The position numbers were made by a program, and so were the translations under genes. 64,000 bases of DNA from Polynucleobacter sphagniphilus (GTDB taxonomy: Bacteria; Pseudomonadota; Gammaproteobacteria; Burkholderiales; Burkholderiaceae): NCBI RefSeq assembly GCF_001953355.1, contig NZ_MPIY01000001.1, positions 339,848-403,847 of the forward strand. The letters are read 5' to 3'. Positions 57,208-64,000 of the stretch are shown in pieces. Each line of letters begins with the position of its first letter. The first letter of the stretch is position 1. Under the pieces are notes generated by a model. The model searched no databases and was not told the DNA's origin. It worked only from the letters and a program-made list of their open reading frames with translations.

Positions 57208-57258
57208 GACTTAGCTTGTAAAAGTATCAATACCGCGAATCCTACCAAACTAATATGA

Positions 57259-57282
57259 CAAAACCCCTTTTTTGAGGTTTTG
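57259..57282 (-). terminator. Probable terminator after the first mgtC-like gene
   Basis: CAAAACCCC (57259-57267) pairs with GAGGTTTTG (57274-57282), with one G-U pair and a 6-base loop. Read leftward it lies 5 bases after the mgtC-like stop. The following bases are T-poor, so it is weaker than the others in the window. Confidence 0.5.
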
Positions 57283-57286
57283 ATAC

Positions 57287-57769
57287 TTAGCTATCCTGAT
57301 TGGTGGGTGGGATTTCTGATCCCTGATGGATGCCTGAAAGCCTGGTTGCTAAACGTTCTAGTGGCCCACCGATCAGAAGGGTGATCAAAATAGCGCCCAC
57401 CGAAAGGCCCCCTAAAATGTATTCACCAGCCCCAAAGGCCGCCCCAATCAAAGCGCAGGCCCACAGGCTTGCCGCCGTTGTTAAACCATGAATCCGTTGT
57501 GAATTTCGCTCCCGGATAATAACGCCTGCACCCAAGAAGCCTAATCCAGTAATGAGGCCTTGTAGAACGCGGCTAACAGATTGCGCATCATCATGCGCCA
57601 ATTGGGCAATCAACAATACTGCAGTGGCTGATCCTATGGAGACCAGGGAGTGGGTGCGTATCCCTGCGGACTTATGATGCAGCCAGCGATTTACCCCGAG
57701 AATAATCCCGGCAATCAGGGCACAGCCTAGCCTAAGCCCAATAGTCGAATAAATGTCCCAGTCTTGCAT
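57287..57769 (-). CDS. MgtC/SapB-family membrane protein, short form
   Basis: A 160-residue inner-membrane protein with four or five helices matching the MgtC N-terminal domain: [59 protein letters not shown] and GLTTAASLWACALIGAAFGA. The C-terminal soluble domain of full MgtC is missing. In Salmonella MgtC affects ATP synthase, Mg2+ homeostasis and phosphate uptake by way of PhoR. Here it is 300 bases from phoR. A second, full-length relative is at 62187. Confidence 0.88.
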   Translation of the reverse strand: MQDWDIYSTIGLRLGCALIAGIILGVNRWLHHKSAGIRTHSLVSIGSATAVLLIAQLAHDDAQSVSRVLQGLITGLGFLGAGVIIRERNSQRIHGLTTAASLWACALIGAAFGAGEYILGGLSVGAILITLLIGGPLERLATRLSGIHQGSEIPPTNQDS

Positions 57770-57858
57770 CTTAGATCCCGGTGAGAATAATTCCTGATGG
57801 ATGCTCTCAGTGTATTCCAGGTGGATATCGTTACAAGCGGATAGGCACTTGAATGCGT

Positions 57859-58830
57859 TTAATCTGCCTGAATATTCTCTTTAATCAGCAGTGGATGGAA
57901 TCCATAGGGATTTGCCTCCTTGGGATTTATCTCAATTTCTACAGCTTGAACTTGATCTGATCCCATCACCTCGAGGCGATATACATTCTCCAGGGTTCGT
58001 TTTTGATTATTAAGCAGTGGCTGGTCAATTTTCAAGCGATGACTATCGCCATGAATGAGCAGGATGGGCAAGTTAGTGCTACCCGCTAGACTACTGAAGA
58101 GCTCAAGAGTGTCACGGTAACCGCTACTTCGACTAGTTGCTTGATCTGGGGAATAAAACATATCCGCCTGAAATGCAAAAATAATGCCTACATATTTTTT
58201 CTGTTGCGCTTGGTCGAAGGCGTATTCGATCCAGGCAAGATTCGCAGCATTACGTTTTTTATATTCCTCATCGGAGCTTGCATTGCGACGGAAATTATTG
58301 TTGGAGCCTGGTAAATGTATGCTAACAAACAAAAAATCGTTTTTCACCCAAAGGGAGTTTTCAACAAAAGTAGTAAATGCAGGCATCACATCACCTTGAC
58401 GTGTTAAGACCAACTTTTGTTTGCCAAAACTCAGCTTATTAGAAAATTGATGAGAGCGAATGTAATCTAAGCGCTCTATGGGGTCATAAGAGCCCGCTTG
58501 AGGTCGGTGACAGTCGGTCCACTCATTGTCACCAATGCTATATATCAATGGTTTTTGAAAGGTATTGAAGTAATTTGAGATCTTCTGGACATATTCGTCA
58601 GAGCAGGGGGTGGAACCTGATTTTGTATCGCCAACAAAAATACTAAATGATGGATTTTCAGAATTAATTTTTCCAATTAAACGCTCGTATCGCACAAAAT
58701 CACCAGGCAATGTATAGGGCATGTCTCCTAGTGCGACAAAGCGAAACGATTGCGCATGAACTGAGTTGAAAAAAATACAGCAAAGGAGAAGGATCCCTCC
58801 CGCAGTACGTTGAAAGAATGGTGTATTCAT
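57859..58830 (-). CDS. Secreted calcineurin-like metallophosphoesterase
   Basis: A 323-residue exported protein. A signal peptide ends VHA (about residue 26). The metal-binding blocks are FVALGDMPYT (D), FVGDTKSGS (D), SIGDNEWTDCH (N-type) and ILLIHGDSHRL (H). This fits a calcineurin-fold phosphoesterase, probably releasing phosphate in the periplasm, though the substrate is unknown. It begins directly after the stop of the barrel gene (TAG then ATG), with GGAGG within the end of that gene, so the two are translated together. Confidence 0.8.
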   Translation of the reverse strand: MNTPFFQRTAGGILLLCCIFFNSVHAQSFRFVALGDMPYTLPGDFVRYERLIGKINSENPSFSIFVGDTKSGSTPCSDEYVQKISNYFNTFQKPLIYSIGDNEWTDCHRPQAGSYDPIERLDYIRSHQFSNKLSFGKQKLVLTRQGDVMPAFTTFVENSLWVKNDFLFVSIHLPGSNNNFRRNASSDEEYKKRNAANLAWIEYAFDQAQQKKYVGIIFAFQADMFYSPDQATSRSSGYRDTLELFSSLAGSTNLPILLIHGDSHRLKIDQPLLNNQKRTLENVYRLEVMGSDQVQAVEIEINPKEANPYGFHPLLIKENIQAD

Positions 58831-59679
58831 CTAAAACCTCCATGTAACGCCAACTTCTGTTCGAGTGGTATTGGCTCCTGATCCAGAAGTCACAATGCCA
58901 AAATTAGCTGCACTACGCATATAGGATAAGCCAATATCAATCGCTTCTATTGGAGAAAAAATGGCCGCTACTAGACCGTAATTACTTAAGTATTGTTCTG
59001 TAGTGGGTGGATTAGTAGTAAGACCCATGTCCAGTGCTAGACGGATTCCTGGACTTACAGTCCAGACTGGTGCAATTGAAAAAAACAGTATGTTGGTTCT
59101 GTTGGGGTCTGTATTCTGACCGGTAGGGTAATTCGTGTTGTAGCTTGCTTTTGCATAGGCTACATTAGCGTGAATTTCCACTGCATTCCAATAGACTGAC
59201 CCAATAAGGGTGGCACCATAATTGAGGGCGCTATAGCCTAGGCCAGCCACTTGCTGTGATGGTGTGCTTGGCAAACGAACACTTGGTTTAATTGCTAGTG
59301 CCCAGTCGCCATCCTCACTTTCTGCGAAGCGCCATTTCATTGCCACAGCCGAATTGGAGACTGGGGAGAATGCCCCCTTTGGCTGAGCATATACCGCGCT
59401 ACCGATTGAAGCCTCTATGTTATCGCCAATACCCCTTGTGTAGGTCACTGGATAAGCATGTGCATATTGCGTGTCCACATAATCTTGATCGGGGATGGGT
59501 AAATCAACCGCGTTTAATGCGTTACTGTCATGCTGGTTAGTAGTAAATGAATAGATCTCAACTTGATTCCCATCCTTTTTTACTGTTCCTGCATCATCGG
59601 TGTTTAAGGGTTCAAAGGCCAGACTATAGCCGGGGATGATTGCCAGGGAGATTAGGGCGTAGTGAAGTCTGACATGCAT
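58831..59679 (-). CDS. Outer-membrane beta-barrel protein (MetA-like)
   Basis: A 282-residue protein with a signal peptide of about 21 residues (YALISLAIIPGYSLA), then EPLNTDDAGTVKKDGNQVEI, alternating-strand sequence and a terminal TEVGVTWRF with the C-terminal aromatic of barrels. It recalls the phenol-degradation MetA-like family of outer-membrane proteins, although that assignment is weak. The start at 59679 (MHVRLH) is preferred over 59697. It is paired with the secreted phosphoesterase and may carry its substrate or product. Confidence 0.6.
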   Translation of the reverse strand: MHVRLHYALISLAIIPGYSLAFEPLNTDDAGTVKKDGNQVEIYSFTTNQHDSNALNAVDLPIPDQDYVDTQYAHAYPVTYTRGIGDNIEASIGSAVYAQPKGAFSPVSNSAVAMKWRFAESEDGDWALAIKPSVRLPSTPSQQVAGLGYSALNYGATLIGSVYWNAVEIHANVAYAKASYNTNYPTGQNTDPNRTNILFFSIAPVWTVSPGIRLALDMGLTTNPPTTEQYLSNYGLVAAIFSPIEAIDIGLSYMRSAANFGIVTSGSGANTTRTEVGVTWRF

Positions 59680-59741
59680 ATCTAGGATTATCTTCATTTA
59701 CCAAAATAGCACCTACAAATGACGTATTAAAGAATTTGAGT

Positions 59742-59804
59742 ATGGGAAAAGTAATTAAATTGTCATGTTTGATGGCTATATTGGGTTCATCAGTCATGCA
59801 CTGA
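59742..59804 (+). CDS. Possible 20-residue peptide or remnant
   Basis: An ATG at 59742 opens a 20-codon frame, MGKVIKLSCLMAILGSSVMH, ending TGA 59802-59804, followed by a terminator at 59830. It looks like a bare signal sequence. No strong ribosome-binding site is visible. It may be a small membrane peptide, a decayed gene or the 5' part of a small RNA that ends at the terminator. Confidence 0.25.
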   Translation: MGKVIKLSCLMAILGSSVMH

Positions 59805-59829
59805 TCACGATAAAGCGCTCCTCCTTTTT

Positions 59830-59856
59830 AAGCCCACTTTGCTGGGCTTTTTTCTT
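59830..59856 (+). terminator. Orphan intrinsic terminator
   Basis: AAGCCCA (59830-59836) pairs with TGGGCTT (59843-59849), 6-base loop, then TTTTTTCTTTTTT. It is a strong rightward terminator, but no ordinary gene lies upstream on this strand, since the neighbour is leftward. It implies a short transcript from 59700-59830. Confidence 0.8.
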
Positions 59857-59939
59857 TTTTATTCGTTATTAATCAAACTGAAATAAACGCCCAGTAGCAT
59901 CTAACTATCCGACTAACTGATGAGTTCAAGGAGAGATGG

Positions 59940-60122
59940 ATGAATACCCCTCTAAAAAAAGACTGGGTTGATCTTTTGGAGAAGGCAGCCCTCAAGTTAA
60001 GATCACCTGCGCCAGATTTAAAAGAGCAATTTGTTCAATCAAAAGGGTGGACCACAAATCGCCAAGAAAAATCTTTTTTGGTTGATACTAAATTTGCTTT
60101 AAAGTTAGATGAAATAATTTAA
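59940..60122 (+). CDS. 60-residue protein of unknown function
   Basis: A small soluble, Lys-rich protein beginning MNTPLKKDWVDLLEKAALKL, with a central DLKEQFVQSKGWTTNRQEKS. An excellent AAGGAGAG at 59928-59935 precedes the ATG. It ends 20 bases before the arsC-type gene and should share its transcript. I do not recognise the family. Confidence 0.65.
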   Translation: MNTPLKKDWVDLLEKAALKLRSPAPDLKEQFVQSKGWTTNRQEKSFLVDTKFALKLDEII

Positions 60123-60142
60123 CGTTTTACCCATTTTATTGA

Positions 60143-60646
60143 ATGAGCCCTACCTACAATATTCTCTTTTTGTGCACCGGAAATTCAGCAAGATCTATTC
60201 TTGCTGAAGCGCTTGCAACCACCCTAAGTCATGGTCGATTTATTGGATTTTCCGCAGGCTCAAAGCCGACGGGCGTTGTCAATCCGATTGCGCTCAAATT
60301 AATTGAGCAAATGGGCTATCCGCTTGAATTGGTGCGTAGTAAAAGTTGGGATGAGCTAGGTAGAGAGGGGGCTCCTCATATGGACTTTATTATTACTCTT
60401 TGTGATTCAGCTGCTGGAGAAGAGTGTCCATACTGGCTTGGCCATCCTGCAACAGCGCATTGGGGTCTACCTGATCCGGCAGCAGTTCAAGGTAGCGAGG
60501 AAGATCGGTTAGCTGCTTTTAAGGCCGTAGAAATGGGTCTGCGCAATCGAATTGAATTATTACTCGATTTGCCGGTCGATAAGCTTGATCATCTAGAGCT
60601 GAAGACGCATCTTCATCATATCCACGAGGGATTTAAGTTTAACTAA
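60143..60646 (+). CDS. arsC: Thioredoxin-coupled arsenate reductase (ArsC/LMW-PTP fold)
   Basis: A 167-residue low-molecular-weight phosphatase-fold enzyme. The CX5R loop FLCTGNSARSILAE holds the nucleophilic Cys (about 11). The two further redox cysteines are in ITLCDSAAGEECPYWLGHP with 7 residues between, as in the thioredoxin-dependent ArsC of S. aureus. It reduces arsenate to arsenite. No arsR, arsB or acr3 gene is nearby, so it is an orphan; arsenate enters by phosphate transporters, which may explain its place beside the pst-pho region. Confidence 0.85.
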   Translation: MSPTYNILFLCTGNSARSILAEALATTLSHGRFIGFSAGSKPTGVVNPIALKLIEQMGYPLELVRSKSWDELGREGAPHMDFIITLCDSAAGEECPYWLGHPATAHWGLPDPAAVQGSEEDRLAAFKAVEMGLRNRIELLLDLPVDKLDHLELKTHLHHIHEGFKFN

Positions 60647-60693
60647 GCTTACCCGTTGTAGTATAGGGAAAAAGATTTCCCTCTGGAGTGGTA

Positions 60694-62172
60694 ATGCCTC
60701 AAAAAAAGAATGCAACTCTTGCTGCTGTAAAGCCTCATTTAAAAGATAAAAAATTTGCCGTTCTGCACTCCGTAGAGTCTTTTAAAGATCCCCGCCCCAG
60801 TATCAAAAAACGGATGCAAGATGGTAGGGCACTGCGCAAAGTAGTAAGCTTGGATGCCCAAGGATTGTATACACCCCCAAAACATCGCATCGATCCCATT
60901 ACCATTTTGGAACGTCAAGCTCAATCTCGGATTACCGCTTTAATGCCAATCCGTTACGAGCGCATGCTGCAATCACCATATACCTTTTATCGTGGTGGCG
61001 CTGCAATCATGGCTCAGGATTTAGCCAATCAACCAACTACTAATATCACTGTACAACTTTGTGGGGATATGCACGTTTCCAACTTTGGTTTTTTTGGAAC
61101 CGCCGAGCATCGTCTCGTTTTTGGAATTAATGATTTTGATGAAACATTGCCAGGAAGCTGGGAGTGGGATATCAAGCGTTTGGTTGCCAGCGCGATTATT
61201 GCCTGTAGAAGCATTGGTGGTGACCAGAAGACTTGCAAGCTTCTAGTCCAGCAGATTAGCGGGGAATATCAAGCTCAGATGGCGCGATATGCGCAAATGC
61301 CCTACCTCGATCTAGCGCAGCAATTTATTGGTGAAAAGGATGTGCGCAAGTACTTTAGTAAGTCGCATCAAAAAAAGCTCAATGCCTATCTGAAGTTAAC
61401 CAAGGCGCAGAGTAATGTACAGATTTTAGAAAAACTCACCACATTAGTGGGTAAGGATCGAAAGTTAATTAATAATCCACCGCTGATTGAGCACTTTGAT
61501 AAAAAGACGCATGGCATACCTTTAATTAATCTAATTGATAGGGCACTCTTAAATTACTCGAGTAGTCTGCTGGCTGATAGAAAGATTTTATTTCAGCGCT
61601 ACTCATTAAAAGATTTTGCTCGCAAGGTGGTGGGTGTTGGTAGTGTTGGGACTAATTGTATGGTGATGTATTTTGAAGGCGATAGTGAAAATGACGCCTT
61701 ATTTTTGCAATATAAAGAAGCCCAAAAATCAGTTCTTACTCCTTACTTGGGCGAGTCTATTTACGCTGATATGGGTAGGCGGGTAGTAGCCGGACAACGC
61801 TTATTACAAGGCGCCCCCGATATCTTTTTGAATTACGGGGCAGTGGCATTTGACATTGACAAGATGCAGGGCTTTTATATGCGCCAGCTGCGTGATATGA
61901 AGGGCGGTATTGTGATTGGCGGTCCTAATGGTGTGTCGCTGAAGAATTTTCCTGACTATGCCAAATTATTTGGTTGGGCTTTGGCTTTGGGGCATGCACG
62001 TTCAGGTGATGCAGCAATGATTTCCGGGTATTGCGGTAAATCTAAGCAGTTTGGCGAGGCGATGTATTCCTTTGCGAAGGCATATGCTAAGCAAAATGAT
62101 GCTGACTATGCGCTATTCTGCAAGGCAGTCAAAAGTGGTCGCCTGCAGGTGGCCAAGAAAAATACAATTTAG
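60694..62172 (+). CDS. DUF2252 family protein
   Basis: A 492-residue protein of the DUF2252 family: it shows the family blocks [60 protein letters not shown] and [17 protein letters not shown]. The blocks HVSNFG and DFDE resemble the catalytic and metal loops of aminoglycoside phosphotransferase-like kinases, so it could phosphorylate a small molecule. The function is unknown. The start is ATG 60694, 5 bases after GGAG; GTG 60688 is the alternative. The next gene is 14 bases away. Confidence 0.85.
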   Translation: MPQKKNATLAAVKPHLKDKKFAVLHSVESFKDPRPSIKKRMQDGRALRKVVSLDAQGLYTPPKHRIDPITILERQAQSRITALMPIRYERMLQSPYTFYRGGAAIMAQDLANQPTTNITVQLCGDMHVSNFGFFGTAEHRLVFGINDFDETLPGSWEWDIKRLVASAIIACRSIGGDQKTCKLLVQQISGEYQAQMARYAQMPYLDLAQQFIGEKDVRKYFSKSHQKKLNAYLKLTKAQSNVQILEKLTTLVGKDRKLINNPPLIEHFDKKTHGIPLINLIDRALLNYSSSLLADRKILFQRYSLKDFARKVVGVGSVGTNCMVMYFEGDSENDALFLQYKEAQKSVLTPYLGESIYADMGRRVVAGQRLLQGAPDIFLNYGAVAFDIDKMQGFYMRQLRDMKGGIVIGGPNGVSLKNFPDYAKLFGWALALGHARSGDAAMISGYCGKSKQFGEAMYSFAKAYAKQNDADYALFCKAVKSGRLQVAKKNTI

Positions 62173-62186
62173 GTGGGAAGCTTTTC

Positions 62187-62903
62187 ATGGAAGCGTTGAA
62201 CAATATCAACTTAGCCTCTTTAATTGATACCTCGATTAGCTTGAGCGCTGCCTTTGTGTTGGGCGGCCTCATTGGTTTAGAGCGTCAATTTCGGCAGCGT
62301 ACAGCTGGCCTTCGGACAAATATTCTTGTGGCATTAGGGGCTGCCATCTTTGTGGATGCTGCTAATCGCTTAACAGGTCATGAGGGTGCTGTGCATGTCA
62401 TGGCATATGTTGTTTCTGGGATTGGATTTCTGGGTGCCGGGGTCATCATGCGTGAAGAGGGTAATGTGCGCGGTATCAATACTGCAGCTACCTTATGGGG
62501 TTCTGGGGCAGTAGGGGCTTGCGCGGGTGCTGACTTGCTCTTGGAGGCGTGCTTAGGAACAATTTTTGTGCTTGCTGCCAATACCTTATTGCGTCCAGTG
62601 GTTACCTTGATTAATAAACAGCCATTGGATATGGAGTCCGTAGAGGTAACGAATTCCATTTACATCATTGCGCCCAAGCATGCCCAGAAGATCGCACTTA
62701 AGCAATTTATTGAAAAGCTCGAGTCAGCTGGCTATCAGACACAAGATGTCGAGGTGCATCAATTTGGCGCAGATGACGTGGAGATACAAGCGGTCTTAAC
62801 GGACAGCGCAGTCGAAGGCGCACAAATGGACGCTTTGATTGAAGAAATAAGTAATATGGATTATGTGACCCAGGCCTATTGGAGTCCAAGTACCACTGAT
62901 TAA
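62187..62903 (+). CDS. mgtC: MgtC-family protein, full length
   Basis: A 238-residue inner-membrane protein. Residues 1-140 are the MgtC membrane domain: [60 protein letters not shown] and [20 protein letters not shown]. Residues 150-238 form a soluble ACT-like domain. It thus has the complete layout, unlike the paralogue at 57287. Family roles include growth at low Mg2+ and ATP/phosphate control. It lies between the DUF2252 gene and the small zinc protein gene in one rightward run. Confidence 0.9.
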   Translation: MEALNNINLASLIDTSISLSAAFVLGGLIGLERQFRQRTAGLRTNILVALGAAIFVDAANRLTGHEGAVHVMAYVVSGIGFLGAGVIMREEGNVRGINTAATLWGSGAVGACAGADLLLEACLGTIFVLAANTLLRPVVTLINKQPLDMESVEVTNSIYIIAPKHAQKIALKQFIEKLESAGYQTQDVEVHQFGADDVEIQAVLTDSAVEGAQMDALIEEISNMDYVTQAYWSPSTTD

Positions 62904-62925
62904 ATCCTGACTTATTTTTGCCATA

Positions 62926-63159
62926 TTGACAGTGCAAAATGCCAGTGTGAAAAACCATATTGAAAATCAGCACTCAACTATTACGTGCCCCCATTGCCAA
63001 GCACAAGAGACCTTAGAAATTGCAGGCAATTCCTCGCATTATTTGCATCGCTGCAAGGCTTGTAGCGGCATTCTGAAGACCAAGTCAGGAGATTGCTGCA
63101 TTTTTTGCAGTTTTGGCAATGTAGATTGTTCTCGTTCCGAGCAAAATTTAGCGTCTTAA
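62926..63159 (+). CDS. Small cysteine-rich GDCC-motif protein
   Basis: A 77-residue protein with TCPHCQAQE, HRCKACSGIL, and the terminal motif SGDCCIFCSFGNVDC. This matches the GDCCVxC domain family of small metal-binding or redox proteins, some members of which are selenoproteins; here Cys is encoded, not Sec. The function is not established. The TTG at 62926 gives the full frame; GTG 62932 or GTG 62947 are alternatives. No clear ribosome-binding site. Confidence 0.7.
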   Translation: MTVQNASVKNHIENQHSTITCPHCQAQETLEIAGNSSHYLHRCKACSGILKTKSGDCCIFCSFGNVDCSRSEQNLAS

Positions 63160-63190
63160 GTATTTCCCAGTAGACTAGCTTCTTTTTAAC

Positions 63191-63237
63191 GAATATGTCA
63201 TCGTTCTTACATAAAATAGACATATTCATTTAAGCGC
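63191..63237. repeat. Inverted repeat upstream of ppx
   Basis: GAATATGTC (63191-63199) and GACATATTC (63229-63237), perfect 9-base arms 29 bases apart, 21 bases before the ppx start. They may be two operator half sites or an RNA hairpin. Confidence 0.5.
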
Positions 63238-63257
63238 TTGTTTTAACGGGAAACACC

Positions 63258-64000
63258 TTGGCAATCAATCACCCAGATTTATATTCCCAATCCGCTGATT
63301 TGGTAGCGGCAGTGGATTTAGGCTCGAATAGCTTTCGGATGCTGGTAGCCCAGGCTGTCAATACGCCATCTGGCACTCAATTAAGACCCATTGATACCTT
63401 GCGTGAGTCAGTCCGCTTAGCTGCTGGTTTAACTGATAACAAGCTACTCGGTAACGATGCCTATCAGCGTGGTTTAACCGCCATTCGTCGTTTTGGCGAG
63501 CGTATTCGGGGCTTTGATCCATCCAAGGTGCGTGCCGTTGCTACTAACACGCTGCGCGTGGCTAAAAATGCCCAGCAATTTGTGAAGGACGCTGAAGAGG
63601 CGCTTGGGTTTCCGATTGAGGTGATTGCTGGGGTCGAAGAGGCGCGCCTGATTTATATTGGCGCAGCGCATGAGGTATCGGCGGTGCAGGGTAACCGTCT
63701 GGTGGTAGATATCGGTGGCGGCTCGACTGAGCTCATTATTGGTAGAGGCTACGAGCCTAAATTAATGGAGAGTTTGTACATTGGCTGCGTATCTCACAGT
63801 ATGCGTTTTTTCCCCAATGGCAATATTGATGCGCATGCCTTCAAGGAGGCTGAACTTGCAGCCCGTAGGGAGATTCAGGTTATCGCAGGCTCTTACTTAA
63901 AGAGCGGTTGGAAACAGGTGATCGGGTCCTCAGGCACGGCTCGTGCATTGGCAGAATTGATTACGAACAACTTTAGTGATGAGCCTGAGCCGCTCACCAT
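63258..64000 (+). CDS. ppx: Exopolyphosphatase / Ppx-GppA family, 5' part
   Basis: The first 247 codons are present; the gene leaves the window. The acetate-kinase-like ATPase fold is clear: VAAVDLGSNSFRMLVAQ (phosphate-1 loop), VEVIAGVEEARLIYIGA-type VIAGVEEARLIYIGAAHE, LVVDIGGGSTELIIGRG (phosphate-2 loop), and IGSSGTARALAEL. It hydrolyses polyphosphate, or pppGpp if GppA. The start is TTG 63258, as no ATG or GTG fits. ppx beside pho genes is common in the Burkholderiaceae, where ppk often lies between; here no ppk is seen. Confidence 0.93.
   Translation, partial: MAINHPDLYSQSADLVAAVDLGSNSFRMLVAQAVNTPSGTQLRPIDTLRESVRLAAGLTDNKLLGNDAYQRGLTAIRRFGERIRGFDPSKVRAVATNTLRVAKNAQQFVKDAEEALGFPIEVIAGVEEARLIYIGAAHEVSAVQGNRLVVDIGGGSTELIIGRGYEPKLMESLYIGCVSHSMRFFPNGNIDAHAFKEAELAARREIQVIAGSYLKSGWKQVIGSSGTARALAELITNNFSDEPEPLT

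Noticed and set aside
1..64000. tRNA or rRNA genes, IS elements, prophage genes, CRISPR arrays
   Set aside because: None could be supported by reading; the only stable RNA gene recognised is ffs.

Overview
The window looks like a chromosomal segment of a betaproteobacterium of the family Burkholderiaceae, most likely a freshwater Polynucleobacter-type organism. This is inferred from gene content and order (rlmE-ftsH-folP-glmM-pstSCAB-phoU-phoB-phoR, carAB-greA-DUF4149-yhbY, dnaX-ybaB-recR, gloB/mltD beside dnaQ-rnhA), a phasin, a type B L31 protein, very short intergenic gaps and a base composition clearly lower in G+C than Burkholderia. No rRNA, tRNA, insertion sequence, prophage or CRISPR array was seen. 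The only stable RNA gene recognised is the 4.5S signal recognition particle RNA. No stretch over 300 bases lacks a gene.

Layout. 1-4261 is a leftward block: the start of a MATE exporter, an ArnT-like glycosyltransferase, rpmE (type B), rho with a C-rich leader, and trxA. 4394-10974 holds a rightward AddB/AddA-type recombination helicase-nuclease pair. 11057-13288 holds a secreted TPR protein, a DUF1993 protein and a phasin. 13334-15178 is an SOS-controlled umuDC operon whose LexA box sits inside the promoter. 15450-17070 is leftward: an ExoX-like exonuclease, a HigB/HigA toxin-antitoxin pair and ffs. 17093-19756 is dnaX-ybaB-recR. 19853-24985 is a less ordinary module: a second PstS-like protein, an unrecognised 140-residue secreted protein, an OprB-like porin, and a sensor kinase with a LuxR-type response regulator. 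25030-29555 is surE-pcm-nlpD, a PolB-like exonuclease and rlmD, without the rpoS often found after nlpD. 29651-32554 holds an old-yellow-enzyme-type flavoprotein, a SprT-like metalloprotein and a tartrate-dehydrogenase-like enzyme. 32563-36894 holds dnaQ, rnhA and a methyltransferase facing gloB and mltD. Then come prpE, carAB, greA, a DUF4149 protein, yhbY, rlmE, ftsH, folP and glmM.

The phosphate regulon runs from a clear Pho box at 50299 through pstSCAB, phoU, phoB and phoR to 56986. Between phoR and the polyphosphatase gene ppx, which enters at 63258 and runs off the window, lies a 6-kb accessory interval: a poly-lysine-tailed small protein, two MgtC-family proteins, a secreted metallophosphoesterase coupled to an outer-membrane barrel, an orphan ArsC, a DUF2252 protein and a small cysteine-rich protein. 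Several of these fit phosphate or phosphate-analogue physiology.

Most of the window is housekeeping. The parts that best deserve a second look are the PstS-like/porin/two-component module, its palindromic Pho-like promoter element, the phoR-ppx interval, and the apparently leaderless umuD transcript.
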